From contig NZ_JBHTJN010000012.1 in NCBI RefSeq assembly GCF_042675725.1, positions 124,001 through 188,000 of the forward strand: a DNA stretch of 64,000 nucleotides. Direction: 5' to 3'. Source of the stretch: Seminibacterium arietis. GTDB taxonomy: Bacteria; Pseudomonadota; Gammaproteobacteria; Enterobacterales; Pasteurellaceae. Below, in pieces: positions 15,791-24,164 of the stretch (position 1 is its first letter; each line of letters opens with the position of its first letter). Both the position numbers and the translations under genes were made by a program. Under the pieces are notes generated by a model, which worked only from the letters and a program-made list of their open reading frames with translations, made no database searches and was not told the DNA's origin.

Positions 15791-17338
15791 TTAAGCTCCC
15801 ATAAACCAATCTTTGAATTTCTTAAATAATGAGTTCGAAGCAATGATTTCTTTCCCTGTACTCCGCTTATATAGCCAATTAAAAAAACGCTCAGGACAAT
15901 TTTTATCAAATTGTTCTAATTTTCCTTCAGAAATTGTGCCAATTTTGTAAAGAATACACACATTCTCATCTGATTCATTAAAGAATCCATTACTAAATTG
16001 AGGGAACTTCAGCTTAGCGTAAGCTGTTGCATCCCAACCTGATTTAGCCAATAAAGTGGCTTCTTCTTGTTCTATTAGATCTGCTTTTGAAAGTATTAAA
16101 GCCTTAGGAAAAATTTTGTTTTCCCTACGCTGAATAATCCGAATTTGAGTAAATACCTCATCAAGCACATTTAACTGCAAAGGCTCACCCACTTGATCTT
16201 CAATAGAGCTATCGTAAACAAAAGCCAATTTAGTATTTACTTTAGATTCCAGTATTACATTCAAGTAATCAGGTAATTTACCTGAGTGTTGATTATCATT
16301 CGAACGCATAACTAAATCAGAATGCTCACCAGAAAAATCAATAAAAACGATTTCTATCGGCGGCTTTTTGCTATTTTTAGGCTTAAATGACATTGAAAAT
16401 TGCGAATATTGCTGATCACTTGTCCTTGAAATCTCTTTGGCAGTTACCGCTCCTGAAAAATAATTCTGCAGCTCATAAAATAAATTGAGATCGTGAGAAG
16501 AAGATTTACTGCTATCAAGATAAGCACTTCCTGATGCATACTGTTTCATATAGAATAACATGCTAGCAATAATCCACGTTTTCCCTGAACCAGGCTGCCC
16601 AAAAAATAATACATAATGTTTATTTTCTGCATTATCATTTAATTCATTTATAATTCTTTGATATTCTCGTGGATCCATCTTTAAGACTGCTTTTCTATCT
16701 TCAAACTTTACATTATCAATCACTTGACTGTATGAATCTTCTATTGAAGGTAAAGGAAGAGGCTGATGGCTAGTTGAATCATCTTCTGCACTATCATCAA
16801 ACATATCCCAGCCATCTTGTTTCTTATCTACGCCATCAAAAGAGTCTTCTTTTGGCAATGAAATCGGTTTTACTATATTTGGTTTCTGAAGAGGATTATT
16901 TAACATTTGCTCTTCCCCGCCATCTTGTTTCTTATTTACGCCATCAAAAGAGTCTTCTTTTGGCAATGAAATCGGTTTTACTATATTTGGTTTCTGAAGA
17001 GGATTATTTAACATTTGCTCTTCCCCGCCATCTTGTTTCTTATTTACGCCATCAAAAGAGTCTTCTTTTGGCAATGAAATCGGTTTTACTATATTTGGTT
17101 TCTGAAGAGGATTATTTAACATTTGCTCTTCCCCGCCATCTTGTTCCTCATCCACGTCAACAAAAAAGCCTTCTTCTGACAATGAAATCGGTTTTACTAT
17201 ATTTGGTTTCTGAAGAGGATTATTTAACATTTGCTCTTCCCAGTCATCTTGTTCCTCATCCACGTCAACAAAAAAGCCTTCTTTTGACAATGAAATCGGT
17301 TTTACTATATTTGGTTTCTGAAGAGGATTATTTAACAT
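15791..17338 (-). CDS. P-loop GTPase with five N-terminal 36-residue tandem repeats
   Basis: A 515-residue cytoplasmic protein. Residues 1-180 are five copies of a 36-residue repeat beginning MLNNPLQKPNIVKPISL, the last one degenerating into an acidic linker. The GTPase domain follows: Walker A GQPGSGKT at 247-254, switch-II/G3-like DFSGE at 334-338, and a G4-like SKAD at 417-420. SKAD in place of NKxD suggests a divergent TRAFAC-type GTPase, such as those called double-GTPases in conflict-system surveys (tentative). Start chosen at 17338 after AGGAG, 8 bases past the upstream gene's stop. Each repeat also begins with Met preceded by GAAGAGCAA, so internal starts are conceivable. Confidence 0.85.
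   Translation of the reverse strand: MLNNPLQKPNIVKPISLSKEGFFVDVDEEQDDWEEQMLNNPLQKPNIVKPISLSEEGFFVDVDEEQDGGEEQMLNNPLQKPNIVKPISLPKEDSFDGVNKKQDGGEEQMLNNPLQKPNIVKPISLPKEDSFDGVNKKQDGGEEQMLNNPLQKPNIVKPISLPKEDSFDGVDKKQDGWDMFDDSAEDDSTSHQPLPLPSIEDSYSQVIDNVKFEDRKAVLKMDPREYQRIINELNDNAENKHYVLFFGQPGSGKTWIIASMLFYMKQYASGSAYLDSSKSSSHDLNLFYELQNYFSGAVTAKEISRTSDQQYSQFSMSFKPKNSKKPPIEIVFIDFSGEHSDLVMRSNDNQHSGKLPDYLNVILESKVNTKLAFVYDSSIEDQVGEPLQLNVLDEVFTQIRIIQRRENKIFPKALILSKADLIEQEEATLLAKSGWDATAYAKLKFPQFSNGFFNESDENVCILYKIGTISEGKLEQFDKNCPERFFNWLYKRSTGKEIIASNSLFKKFKDWFMGA
16799..17338 (-). repeat. 108-bp tandem repeat array inside the GTPase gene
   Basis: Five in-frame copies of a 108-bp unit with unit starts at 17338, 17230, 17122, 17014 and 16906. 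Units 3 and 4 are identical at the DNA level, showing recent duplication. Units differ mainly in the second half (GFFVDVDEEQ versus DSFDGVNKKQ). Because 108 is a multiple of 3, copy-number change alters length, not frame. Confidence 0.95.
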
Positions 17339-17346
17339 TTGCTCTC

Positions 17347-18378
17347 CTATAATGAGGTACGAGATGTTACAATCTCAGGAATTTCATGCTCCTTATGACT
17401 AAAGAATATTCCCATCATTAAAATCACTGCCCAATCAATAAAAATACAGAAAATCGCGAGTAAAATTGCGACTAAAATATGTTGAGTAAAAGCAGAATGG
17501 AATGTGAATGCGATTTTTTTAAACTCTTGGCTTTCAAACCGAACTTTTTCAAAATGAAAACGTTCAGAATTATTGATAAATTTCTGCATTTGAGAACCAA
17601 TAGCATTAATAATATTGACAGCTTTAAGATTGGCATCGTACCCAGTTTCTTTAACACTCTCTGCTGATTTCAAAGTGCTCTCAATCAATTGTTCTAATTG
17701 CTGTGCTTTTTGTAGCATATCTTGGCGGATATTTTCTACTTTTTGATAATCATTGCTAGTAATTTTTCGTTTAACGATACGAAATATGTTATCTTTATAA
17801 AGTTGAGCTATAGCAGTCCAATTAGTATTAGCTTTTGATTTGCCACCAAAACGGGTGATTTTTTCATCCAACAATTTTTCAATTTCTATCATTATTTGCT
17901 CGGTACGTTCACCATAACCTGGATTGGTCGGGTCAGTTATTTGGCTTACTAATTGTTCAGTCAAGCTTTCTACACGACGACGAGTTAAATCAATTTCAGG
18001 GCTAAAATTATCCAGTGCTTTATTTGCTGCACTAACTAAATTATTTAATTGTTGCTTGTGCTTTAGGAGCTCATCACGATAAAGCTGTTCTTCTTGATAG
18101 ATACTATATACCGAATTAAAATTCCCAGAAAAAGAGAACAAAAAACAGAAGAAATATACCACCACTATGCCAAGAGTTGATAAACCGTTAATACGACGAG
18201 TACCAATAGCAACAGTAAGTCCATACATAAGCATAGTAAGTGCACTTGAGAATGCCAATGCTAGTTCGCTTCCAAGTAAGTCTGTGAATCCTTTGGCTGT
18301 TTGATATAGGCTAATCCCCATAAAAACAAGTAACGGCAAATGCACCCATCCAGGTAGTTTTCTTGAAGTTGGTTTCAT
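17347..18378 (-). CDS. Multi-pass membrane protein with central coiled coil, first gene of island operon
   Basis: From the ATG at 18378 (GAGG 6-7 bases before it) the product is 343 residues. Three hydrophobic helices lie at about 10-30, 35-57 and 64-85. A long helical/coiled-coil region spans about 90-290 and a fourth transmembrane segment lies at about 300-326 before a short charged tail. A longer reading from 18447 has no ribosome site. No family recognised. The topology places the coil on one side of the inner membrane between two membrane clamps, suggesting a scaffold or sensor for the GTPase encoded 8 bases downstream. Confidence 0.8.
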   Translation of the reverse strand: MKPTSRKLPGWVHLPLLVFMGISLYQTAKGFTDLLGSELALAFSSALTMLMYGLTVAIGTRRINGLSTLGIVVVYFFCFLFSFSGNFNSVYSIYQEEQLYRDELLKHKQQLNNLVSAANKALDNFSPEIDLTRRRVESLTEQLVSQITDPTNPGYGERTEQIMIEIEKLLDEKITRFGGKSKANTNWTAIAQLYKDNIFRIVKRKITSNDYQKVENIRQDMLQKAQQLEQLIESTLKSAESVKETGYDANLKAVNIINAIGSQMQKFINNSERFHFEKVRFESQEFKKIAFTFHSAFTQHILVAILLAIFCIFIDWAVILMMGIFFSHKEHEIPEIVTSRTSL

Positions 18379-18466
18379 TTTTACCTCATTTTGGTTATCT
18401 ATAAAAATTGAGTGTGAATTATACTGTAATTGTGCAAAAAAAAACAAATATAAATCCCAATATAAG

Positions 18467-18486
18467 TTACTTTTAGGGATTTTTTA
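18467..18486 (+). repeat. 20-bp direct repeat, right copy at island edge
   Basis: Identical to 10013-10032. An upstream AAATCCC pairs with GGGATTT inside it to make a weak hairpin before the T-run. It lies upstream of the first island gene, 90 bases from its start codon. Confidence 0.7.
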
Positions 18487-18616
18487 AGGGTATATGATTA
18501 TTAATATGAAATATACAAAAGGGTAAGTGCGGTAAATTTTTCATATTATTTTGACATTTTTAATTCCTAGTTATACGATCATTTGAGCTGATTTTTCATT
18601 ACAGAGGTGGTAAATC

Positions 18617-19129
18617 ATGATTATTTCTTTTTTAGAGCAAAAAAATTCAATACAAAGGTTTGCTGAATCACATTCAGCGATGCCAACGGATATTATTATG
18701 TTGGTTCGGTTGCTTATGCACGTTAATACGCTTTATGCAGAGCATCGTAATTGCTTATTAAAAGAATATAGTTTGAATGATACTTTGTTTATGACGTTAG
18801 TAATTATGTATATCCAACCAAATTATTCTATCCAACCATCAAAACTAAGTGAAATACTTGGTTATTCACGTACTAATGCAACTCGGATTTCTGATGAATT
18901 AGTTTCTCGTCAGTATTTAAGACGAGTGCAATTAGAAAATGACAGAAGAGGATTTTTATTAGAACTTACTTCAGAAGGAAAAGATTTTCTCTCTCGTTTG
19001 TTGCCAACTCAGTGGGAACAAATGAGGTCAATTTTTTCTATTTTGTCTGATGAAGAAAATGCCGAGCTGACTCGATTGCTATTAAAATTGAATAATCATT
19101 TAGAAAAGTTTGAGGAAATTAAAAGATAA
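18617..19129 (+). CDS. mprA: MarR-family regulator (EmrR/MprA-like)
   Basis: A 170-residue winged-helix repressor. The DNA-binding helix is in SKLSEILGYSRTNATRISDELV (about 75-97) and the wing in RRVQLENDRRGFLLELTSEG. It precedes emrA by 12 bases and emrB follows, the same order as the E. coli mprA-emrA-emrB operon, so it probably represses its own operon and is released by hydrophobic toxic compounds. An uptake core lies in the upstream region at 18525-18533. Confidence 0.88.
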   Translation: MIISFLEQKNSIQRFAESHSAMPTDIIMLVRLLMHVNTLYAEHRNCLLKEYSLNDTLFMTLVIMYIQPNYSIQPSKLSEILGYSRTNATRISDELVSRQYLRRVQLENDRRGFLLELTSEGKDFLSRLLPTQWEQMRSIFSILSDEENAELTRLLLKLNNHLEKFEEIKR

Positions 19130-19141
19130 AAGGAATAGTTT

Positions 19142-20317
19142 ATGTCTGAACAAACCAAAAGCAATTTCACATTTTCTAATAAAAAAGCGGCTCGAAGAAA
19201 ATTTCTATCTTATTTTTTCATTTCTCTTTTTATTATTACGCTGTGTGTTATTTTGTATTGGTTTTTATATCTCAAGAATTACGAAGAAACACAAGACGCT
19301 TATGTTAATGGAAATCAAGTGATGATATCTTCTCAGATTCATGGCAATGTTGCTCAAATAAACGTAGATAACACGCATTTTGTTCGAGCAGGTGATGTTT
19401 TATTGGTTTTGGATGATACTGATGTAAAACTTAATTTTGAGCAAGCTCAGAATATGCTAGCGAGTACAGTACGTCAAATAGAAAAATTAAATTATACTGT
19501 GAAGCAGCTTGAGGCAGTTGTCCATGCAAAAGAAACCGCACTTAAACAGGCAAAAGAAGATCTAAATCGGCGTGAACATTTAGCGAAAACAGAGTCCATT
19601 AATAAAGAGACATTACAACATGCAAGAAGTGCGGTTGTATTGGCTCAGGCTGAATTGGCAGCTGCAAAATATCAATTATCGTCAAATCAGGCTTTATTGA
19701 AAGAAGAGCCATTAATTGAACAACCTGAAGTTAAGAAAGCTATTAGTGCAGTAAAACAAGGATGGTTGAATTTACAAAGAACTAAAATCCTTAGCCCTGT
19801 AGATGGTTATGTCGCTCGTCGAAATGCTCAAGTTGGGCAAAAAGTTGCGGTTGGTAGTCCGCTTATGGCTGTTGTATCTTCTCAACAGCTTTGGGTAGAT
19901 GCTAATTTTAAAGAAACACAGTTAACACACATGCGAATTGGGCAACCTGTTAAAGTAGTTTTTGACTTATATGGTAGCGATATTGAATTTGATGGTAAAG
20001 TAGTCGGAATTGAAATGGGGACAGGTAGTGCCTTTTCTCTTTTACCCGCTCAAAATGCTAGTGGAAATTGGATTAAAGTGGTTCAACGAGTGCCAGTTCG
20101 TATTCAACTCGATCCCGAGCAGATTAAAAAATATCCTTTACGTTTAGGGTTGTCAGCGACAGTTAAAGTTGATATTTCTGATGATTCAGGTGAAGTATTG
20201 CAGTCTGAATCCTCCGCCTCACCATTGCTCCACACTGAAGTTTTACAATATGATCAAAGTGCGGTAGAAAATTTAATTGAAACTATTATTCATAATAATA
20301 CAATTCAAAAAGATTAG
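19142..20317 (+). CDS. emrA: Multidrug efflux membrane-fusion protein EmrA
   Basis: Periplasmic adaptor (391 residues) that joins the EmrB pump to an outer-membrane channel. One N-terminal transmembrane helix (about 23-45) follows a basic cytoplasmic tail. The biotinyl-lipoyl half GNVAQINVDNTHFVRAGDVL comes next, then a coiled-coil hairpin and the second lipoyl half SPVDGYVARRNAQVGQKV, then a beta-barrel region. It is 8 bases from emrB. Uptake cores at 19535-19543, 19627-19635 and 20257-20265. Confidence 0.93.
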   Translation: MSEQTKSNFTFSNKKAARRKFLSYFFISLFIITLCVILYWFLYLKNYEETQDAYVNGNQVMISSQIHGNVAQINVDNTHFVRAGDVLLVLDDTDVKLNFEQAQNMLASTVRQIEKLNYTVKQLEAVVHAKETALKQAKEDLNRREHLAKTESINKETLQHARSAVVLAQAELAAAKYQLSSNQALLKEEPLIEQPEVKKAISAVKQGWLNLQRTKILSPVDGYVARRNAQVGQKVAVGSPLMAVVSSQQLWVDANFKETQLTHMRIGQPVKVVFDLYGSDIEFDGKVVGIEMGTGSAFSLLPAQNASGNWIKVVQRVPVRIQLDPEQIKKYPLRLGLSATVKVDISDDSGEVLQSESSASPLLHTEVLQYDQSAVENLIETIIHNNTIQKD

Positions 20318-20325
20318 GTTGTCAT

Positions 20326-21846
20326 ATGCAAAAATCATTGCAAGGTGTGCCATTAGTCATAATGACGTTAGCATTATCTCTTGCTACGTTTATGCAAGTA
20401 TTAGATTCAACTATCGCTAATGTTGCTATTCCAACTATTGCGGGTGATTTAGGTGAATCTTTTAGTCAAGGAACTTGGGTAATTACGTCATTTGGTGTTG
20501 CGAATGCTATTTCTATTCCGATCACTGGCTGGTTAGCGAAGCGATTTGGTGAAGTGCGGTTGTTTTTAATTGCCACCGCTTTTTTTGTCCTTGCATCTTG
20601 GTTGTGTGGCATTTCTCATAGCTTAAATATGTTGATTTTATGCCGAATCTTACAAGGTCTTGCTGCTGGTCCGATAATTCCACTATCACAGAGTTTGTTG
20701 TTAAATAACTATCCCACTGAAAAGCGAGGTATGGCATTAGCATTTTGGTCGATGACAGTAGTAGTTGCACCTATTTTTGGTCCTATTTTAGGTGGCTGGA
20801 TTAGTGATAATCTACATTGGGGATGGATTTTTTTTATTAATGTACCCATTGGTTTAATTGTTGTTTTTTTTACATGGAAAGTTTTGGGAAAAAGAGAAAC
20901 TTCAACATTTCAACAACCTGTTGATATTATTGGGTTAGTTTTATTAATGATCGGTGTTGGTTGCTTACAATTGATGCTTGATCAAGGAAGAGAGTTAGAT
21001 TGGTTTAATTCAACTGAAATTACGGTATTAGCTATAGTATCAACAATTACATTAACTATGCTAATTATTTGGGAATTAACTGACAACAATCCTATTGTGG
21101 ATATAGCTTTGTTTAAATCTCGAAATTTTAGTGTGGGGTGCTTATGTACTAGCCTCGCTTTTTTAATTTATCTTGGCTCGGTTGTTATTATTCCTTTGTT
21201 ATTACAACAAGTTTATGGTTATACCGCAACATGGGCAGGATTAGCGACGGCACCAGTAGGACTTTTCCCTATTTTGTTATCGCCATTGATTGGTCGCTTA
21301 GATCGAAAAATTGATATGCGAATTTTAGTCACTGTCAGCTTTTTAGTTTATGCTCTAACATTTTATTGGCGAGCTGTCACTTTTGAATCTAGTATGAGCT
21401 TTATTGATGTTGCACTACCACAATTGTTGCAAGGTTTGGCATTAGCTTGCTTTTTTATGCCATTAACTACGATTACACTTTCAGATTTACCTGCTAATAA
21501 AATGGCATCTGCATCAAGTTTGTTTAATTTTCTGAGAACGCTTGCAGGATCAATAGGTACATCATTAACGACGTTTCTTTGGTGCAATCGTGAGGCGGTG
21601 CATCATTCTAATTTGACTGAAATGATTACTCCTTATAATTCAAATGCACAACTGTTTTACGAAAAAATGTCTAGTTTAGGTTTTAACAATACGCAAACTT
21701 CAATGCTTGCAGCACAAAAAATAACTGAACAAGGTTTTATTATTGGTGCAAACGAGATATTTTGGTTATCTGCTGTTATGTTTTTATTATTAGTTATTGT
21801 TGTTTGGTTTGCTAAACCTCCGTTTGGAAGCGATCGTAAGAAGTAA
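20326..21846 (+). CDS. emrB: Multidrug efflux MFS transporter EmrB (DHA2 family)
   Basis: Inner-membrane proton-driven drug exporter of 506 residues with about 14 hydrophobic segments. The DHA2 signatures are visible: LDSTIANVAIPTIAGDLG in helix 1, RILQGLAAGPIIPLS, and motif C GPILGGWISD. It forms a tripartite exporter with EmrA. Uptake core at 20552-20560. A strong terminator follows. Confidence 0.93.
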   Translation: MQKSLQGVPLVIMTLALSLATFMQVLDSTIANVAIPTIAGDLGESFSQGTWVITSFGVANAISIPITGWLAKRFGEVRLFLIATAFFVLASWLCGISHSLNMLILCRILQGLAAGPIIPLSQSLLLNNYPTEKRGMALAFWSMTVVVAPIFGPILGGWISDNLHWGWIFFINVPIGLIVVFFTWKVLGKRETSTFQQPVDIIGLVLLMIGVGCLQLMLDQGRELDWFNSTEITVLAIVSTITLTMLIIWELTDNNPIVDIALFKSRNFSVGCLCTSLAFLIYLGSVVIIPLLLQQVYGYTATWAGLATAPVGLFPILLSPLIGRLDRKIDMRILVTVSFLVYALTFYWRAVTFESSMSFIDVALPQLLQGLALACFFMPLTTITLSDLPANKMASASSLFNFLRTLAGSIGTSLTTFLWCNREAVHHSNLTEMITPYNSNAQLFYEKMSSLGFNNTQTSMLAAQKITEQGFIIGANEIFWLSAVMFLLLVIVVWFAKPPFGSDRKK

Positions 21847-21880
21847 GTATTTAAGCGTTACAGAAATTAATAAAAAACGA

Positions 21881-21912
21881 AAAAAGCCAACATTGTCATA
21901 ATGTTGGCTTTT
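21881..21912. terminator. Bidirectional terminator between emrB and dps
   Basis: AGCCAACATT and its complement form a 10-bp stem with a 5-base loop, with A-run before and T-run after, between convergent genes. Confidence 0.8.
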
Positions 21913-21935
21913 ATATAAATTATTTACTTATTAAA

Positions 21936-22415
21936 TTATTTATTGCAAGTTTCACAAGCAGCAGTGAACATCCAGATTAGTTTTTCTTGCTCTTTAATAT
22001 AGTCGCTCATTTGTGAAGCAGTACCTTCATCGTCAGCTTCGTTTGCTAATTCAAGAATTTCACGTTGTTTTTTAATGAGAGTTTTAAATCCAGCCAATGT
22101 ACCAGTCAAGCATTCTTGGGCAGCAGTTGCACCAATGTGTTCTTTAATTAAAGACTTAGTTAAATATTCGCTGAAAGCGTTACTTGGAGTGTAGCCTAGA
22201 GTCAAAATACGCTCTGCAACTTCATCTACTTTCACAACAAGATCATCATAAATTTCTTCAAATTTCGCATGTAATTCAAAAAAGTTTACGCCTTTGATAT
22301 TCCAATGGTAACCACGCACATTCATATAAAATACTTGATAAGTAGCGAGTAAATTATTTAATTCTGTAGCTAATTTCTCTGCCGCATTTTTATTTAAACC
22401 GATAGTATTCTTCAT
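21936..22415 (-). CDS. dps: Dps-type DNA-protection ferritin
   Basis: A 159-residue four-helix protein that stores iron and protects DNA from peroxide. The ferroxidase motif at the dimer interface is present: HWNIKGVNFFELHAKFEEIYDD with the His and acidic ligands, followed by VDEVAERI. The N-terminal tail is short (MKNTIGLNKNAAEK) with a few Lys. Monocistronic, with its own promoter region of about 115 AT-rich bases. It could equally be called a general ferritin-like Dps; peroxide control cannot be shown from the sequence. Confidence 0.94.
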   Translation of the reverse strand: MKNTIGLNKNAAEKLATELNNLLATYQVFYMNVRGYHWNIKGVNFFELHAKFEEIYDDLVVKVDEVAERILTLGYTPSNAFSEYLTKSLIKEHIGATAAQECLTGTLAGFKTLIKKQREILELANEADDEGTASQMSDYIKEQEKLIWMFTAACETCNK

Positions 22416-22530
22416 GATAATCTCCTTAGTTTAGGTTTTGTCTTTACGCTGTATATAATATGCCAAATTTCCATACAAATAAACAGGTTATTATTAATGT
22501 ATTTTATTTATCATACCTATCAATTAATGG

Positions 22531-23118
22531 TTATTGATAATTATTATCTTTTAAAAAGTTTGTTAATAGCTGTTCACCATATTCTGAAATATAAGATTCA
22601 GGATGAAATTGCACACCATAGATAGGCAAATTTTTATGTTGAATTGCCATAATTATTTCATCATCACAAAGTGCAGTAATTTCTAACTCTTTAGGAAAAT
22701 TTATTTCTGCCACAGCCCAAGAGTGGTATAGCCCAATTTGGAACGTTTTAGGAAGATTGTAAAACAGAGGAGAAACAGACCGCACTTTTAACGTTTTTGC
22801 TTGACCGTGTCGCACATGAGGTAAATTATATAATTCAGCTCCAAAAAATTGGCAAATAGTTTGATGACCGAGACAAATCCCCAGTATAGGCTTATATTGA
22901 TAAAATCGTTTTAACATATTAAATAACTGAGGATAAGCGGTAGGCACATCAGGACCTGGAGAAATTAAAATATGTGTAAAATTTTCTATTTCATCAAGTA
23001 CTAAATTTGCCACATCGACCACTTGAAACGAAACATTAATTCGACGAATCAAATCCACTAAATTATAAGTGAAAGAATCTTGATTGTTGATAATCAATAA
23101 ATTGATCGTTTTTTTCAT
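22531..23118 (-). CDS. pabA: Aminodeoxychorismate/anthranilate synthase glutamine amidotransferase
   Basis: Class I amidotransferase (195 residues) that supplies ammonia from glutamine. The nucleophile Cys lies in GICLGHQT, and the catalytic His/Glu in VQFHPES. PabA and TrpG are alike, but divergent placement 59 bases from pabB argues for 4-amino-4-deoxychorismate synthesis in the folate pathway. Uptake core at 22779-22787. Confidence 0.88.
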   Translation of the reverse strand: MKKTINLLIINNQDSFTYNLVDLIRRINVSFQVVDVANLVLDEIENFTHILISPGPDVPTAYPQLFNMLKRFYQYKPILGICLGHQTICQFFGAELYNLPHVRHGQAKTLKVRSVSPLFYNLPKTFQIGLYHSWAVAEINFPKELEITALCDDEIIMAIQHKNLPIYGVQFHPESYISEYGEQLLTNFLKDNNYQ

Positions 23119-23177
23119 TATCTTAAGCTAAAATCAAAGACAGTTCATTGTTATATTTTACTAAATAAATTACGTTT

Positions 23178-24164
23178 ATGTCATTTGAAGACTTCATTGC
23201 ACAAGCAAATAATTATGGAAAATCACACCGCTCTTTTTTCTTTTTAATTGATTTTGAACAACAAAAGCCTCTTATTTTCCCTTTAGAGGAAGTAGCGAAA
23301 AAAGGGATTTTCTTTGATATTAAAGGAAAGGACAATGTAAATTTTGGCTTTAATGCCGTGTTACCAGATTTTTATTTATCTAAAAATCCAATGAGTTTAA
23401 CCGATTATGCAAAGGGTTTTAAAATAGTTAAAGACGAGCTACAAAAAGGTAATTCTTATTTATTAAATTTAACTTATCCAACAAGCATTGAATGTAATTA
23501 TAGTCTAGAGCAGATTTTTTATCACACATCTGCCAAATATAAACTGTTGTTTGATAAGCATTTTGTTTGTTTTTCTCCAGAAGCTTTTATCAAGATTGAA
23601 AAAAATAAAATTTTTACTTATCCAATGAAGGGGACTATAGATGCGAATTTGCCTAATGCGGAAAGCATTTTATTAAATTCACAAAAAGAACAACGAGAGC
23701 ATTACACCATAGTAGATTTAATGCGAAATGATTTAGCGATTGTAGCAAAAAATATTGAAGTTACTCGTTTTCGTTATATTGAAAAAATTATGACTGAAAA
23801 AGGGGCAATTTTGCAAACAAGTTCGGAAATTTGCGGTGATCTTGCAGAGAATTGGCAACTGCAAGTTGGTTCAATCTTAGCGAAATTGTTACCTGCAGGG
23901 TCGATAAGTGGAGCTCCGAAACAAAAAACAGTGGAAATTATTTATCAAGCAGAGCAACAAAAACGTGGTTATTATACGGGAATTTTTGGTATTTTTGATG
24001 GAGATAGCGTAGAAAGTGCGGTCGCAATTCGTTTTATTGAGCAAAAAGAACAGCAGTTTTATTTTCGTAGCGGTGGTGGCATCACTATTCAGAGTGAGCT
24101 TTTAGATGAATATCAAGAGTTAATTCAAAAAGTGTATGTTCCCTTAAAAAGCGGAGATGAATGA
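23178..24164 (+). CDS. pabB: Aminodeoxychorismate synthase component I
   Basis: Makes 4-amino-4-deoxychorismate from chorismate and ammonia. At 328 residues it is the short form, lacking much of the N-terminal tryptophan-binding half. The catalytic core is intact: YPMKGTID with the PabB-specific Lys, IVDLMRNDLAIVAK, LPAGSISGAPKQKT, and GIFGIFDGDSVESAVAIRF. It overlaps pabC by 4 bases (ATGA). Uptake core at 24014-24022. Confidence 0.93.
   Translation: MSFEDFIAQANNYGKSHRSFFFLIDFEQQKPLIFPLEEVAKKGIFFDIKGKDNVNFGFNAVLPDFYLSKNPMSLTDYAKGFKIVKDELQKGNSYLLNLTYPTSIECNYSLEQIFYHTSAKYKLLFDKHFVCFSPEAFIKIEKNKIFTYPMKGTIDANLPNAESILLNSQKEQREHYTIVDLMRNDLAIVAKNIEVTRFRYIEKIMTEKGAILQTSSEICGDLAENWQLQVGSILAKLLPAGSISGAPKQKTVEIIYQAEQQKRGYYTGIFGIFDGDSVESAVAIRFIEQKEQQFYFRSGGGITIQSELLDEYQELIQKVYVPLKSGDE

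Noticed and set aside
16774..17352. 192-residue plus-strand ORF with repeated LLAMKSVLLYLVSEEDYLTFALPRHLV units
   Set aside because: It is the antisense shadow of the 108-bp repeats in the GTPase gene; no ribosome site, and the real frame has GTPase motifs.
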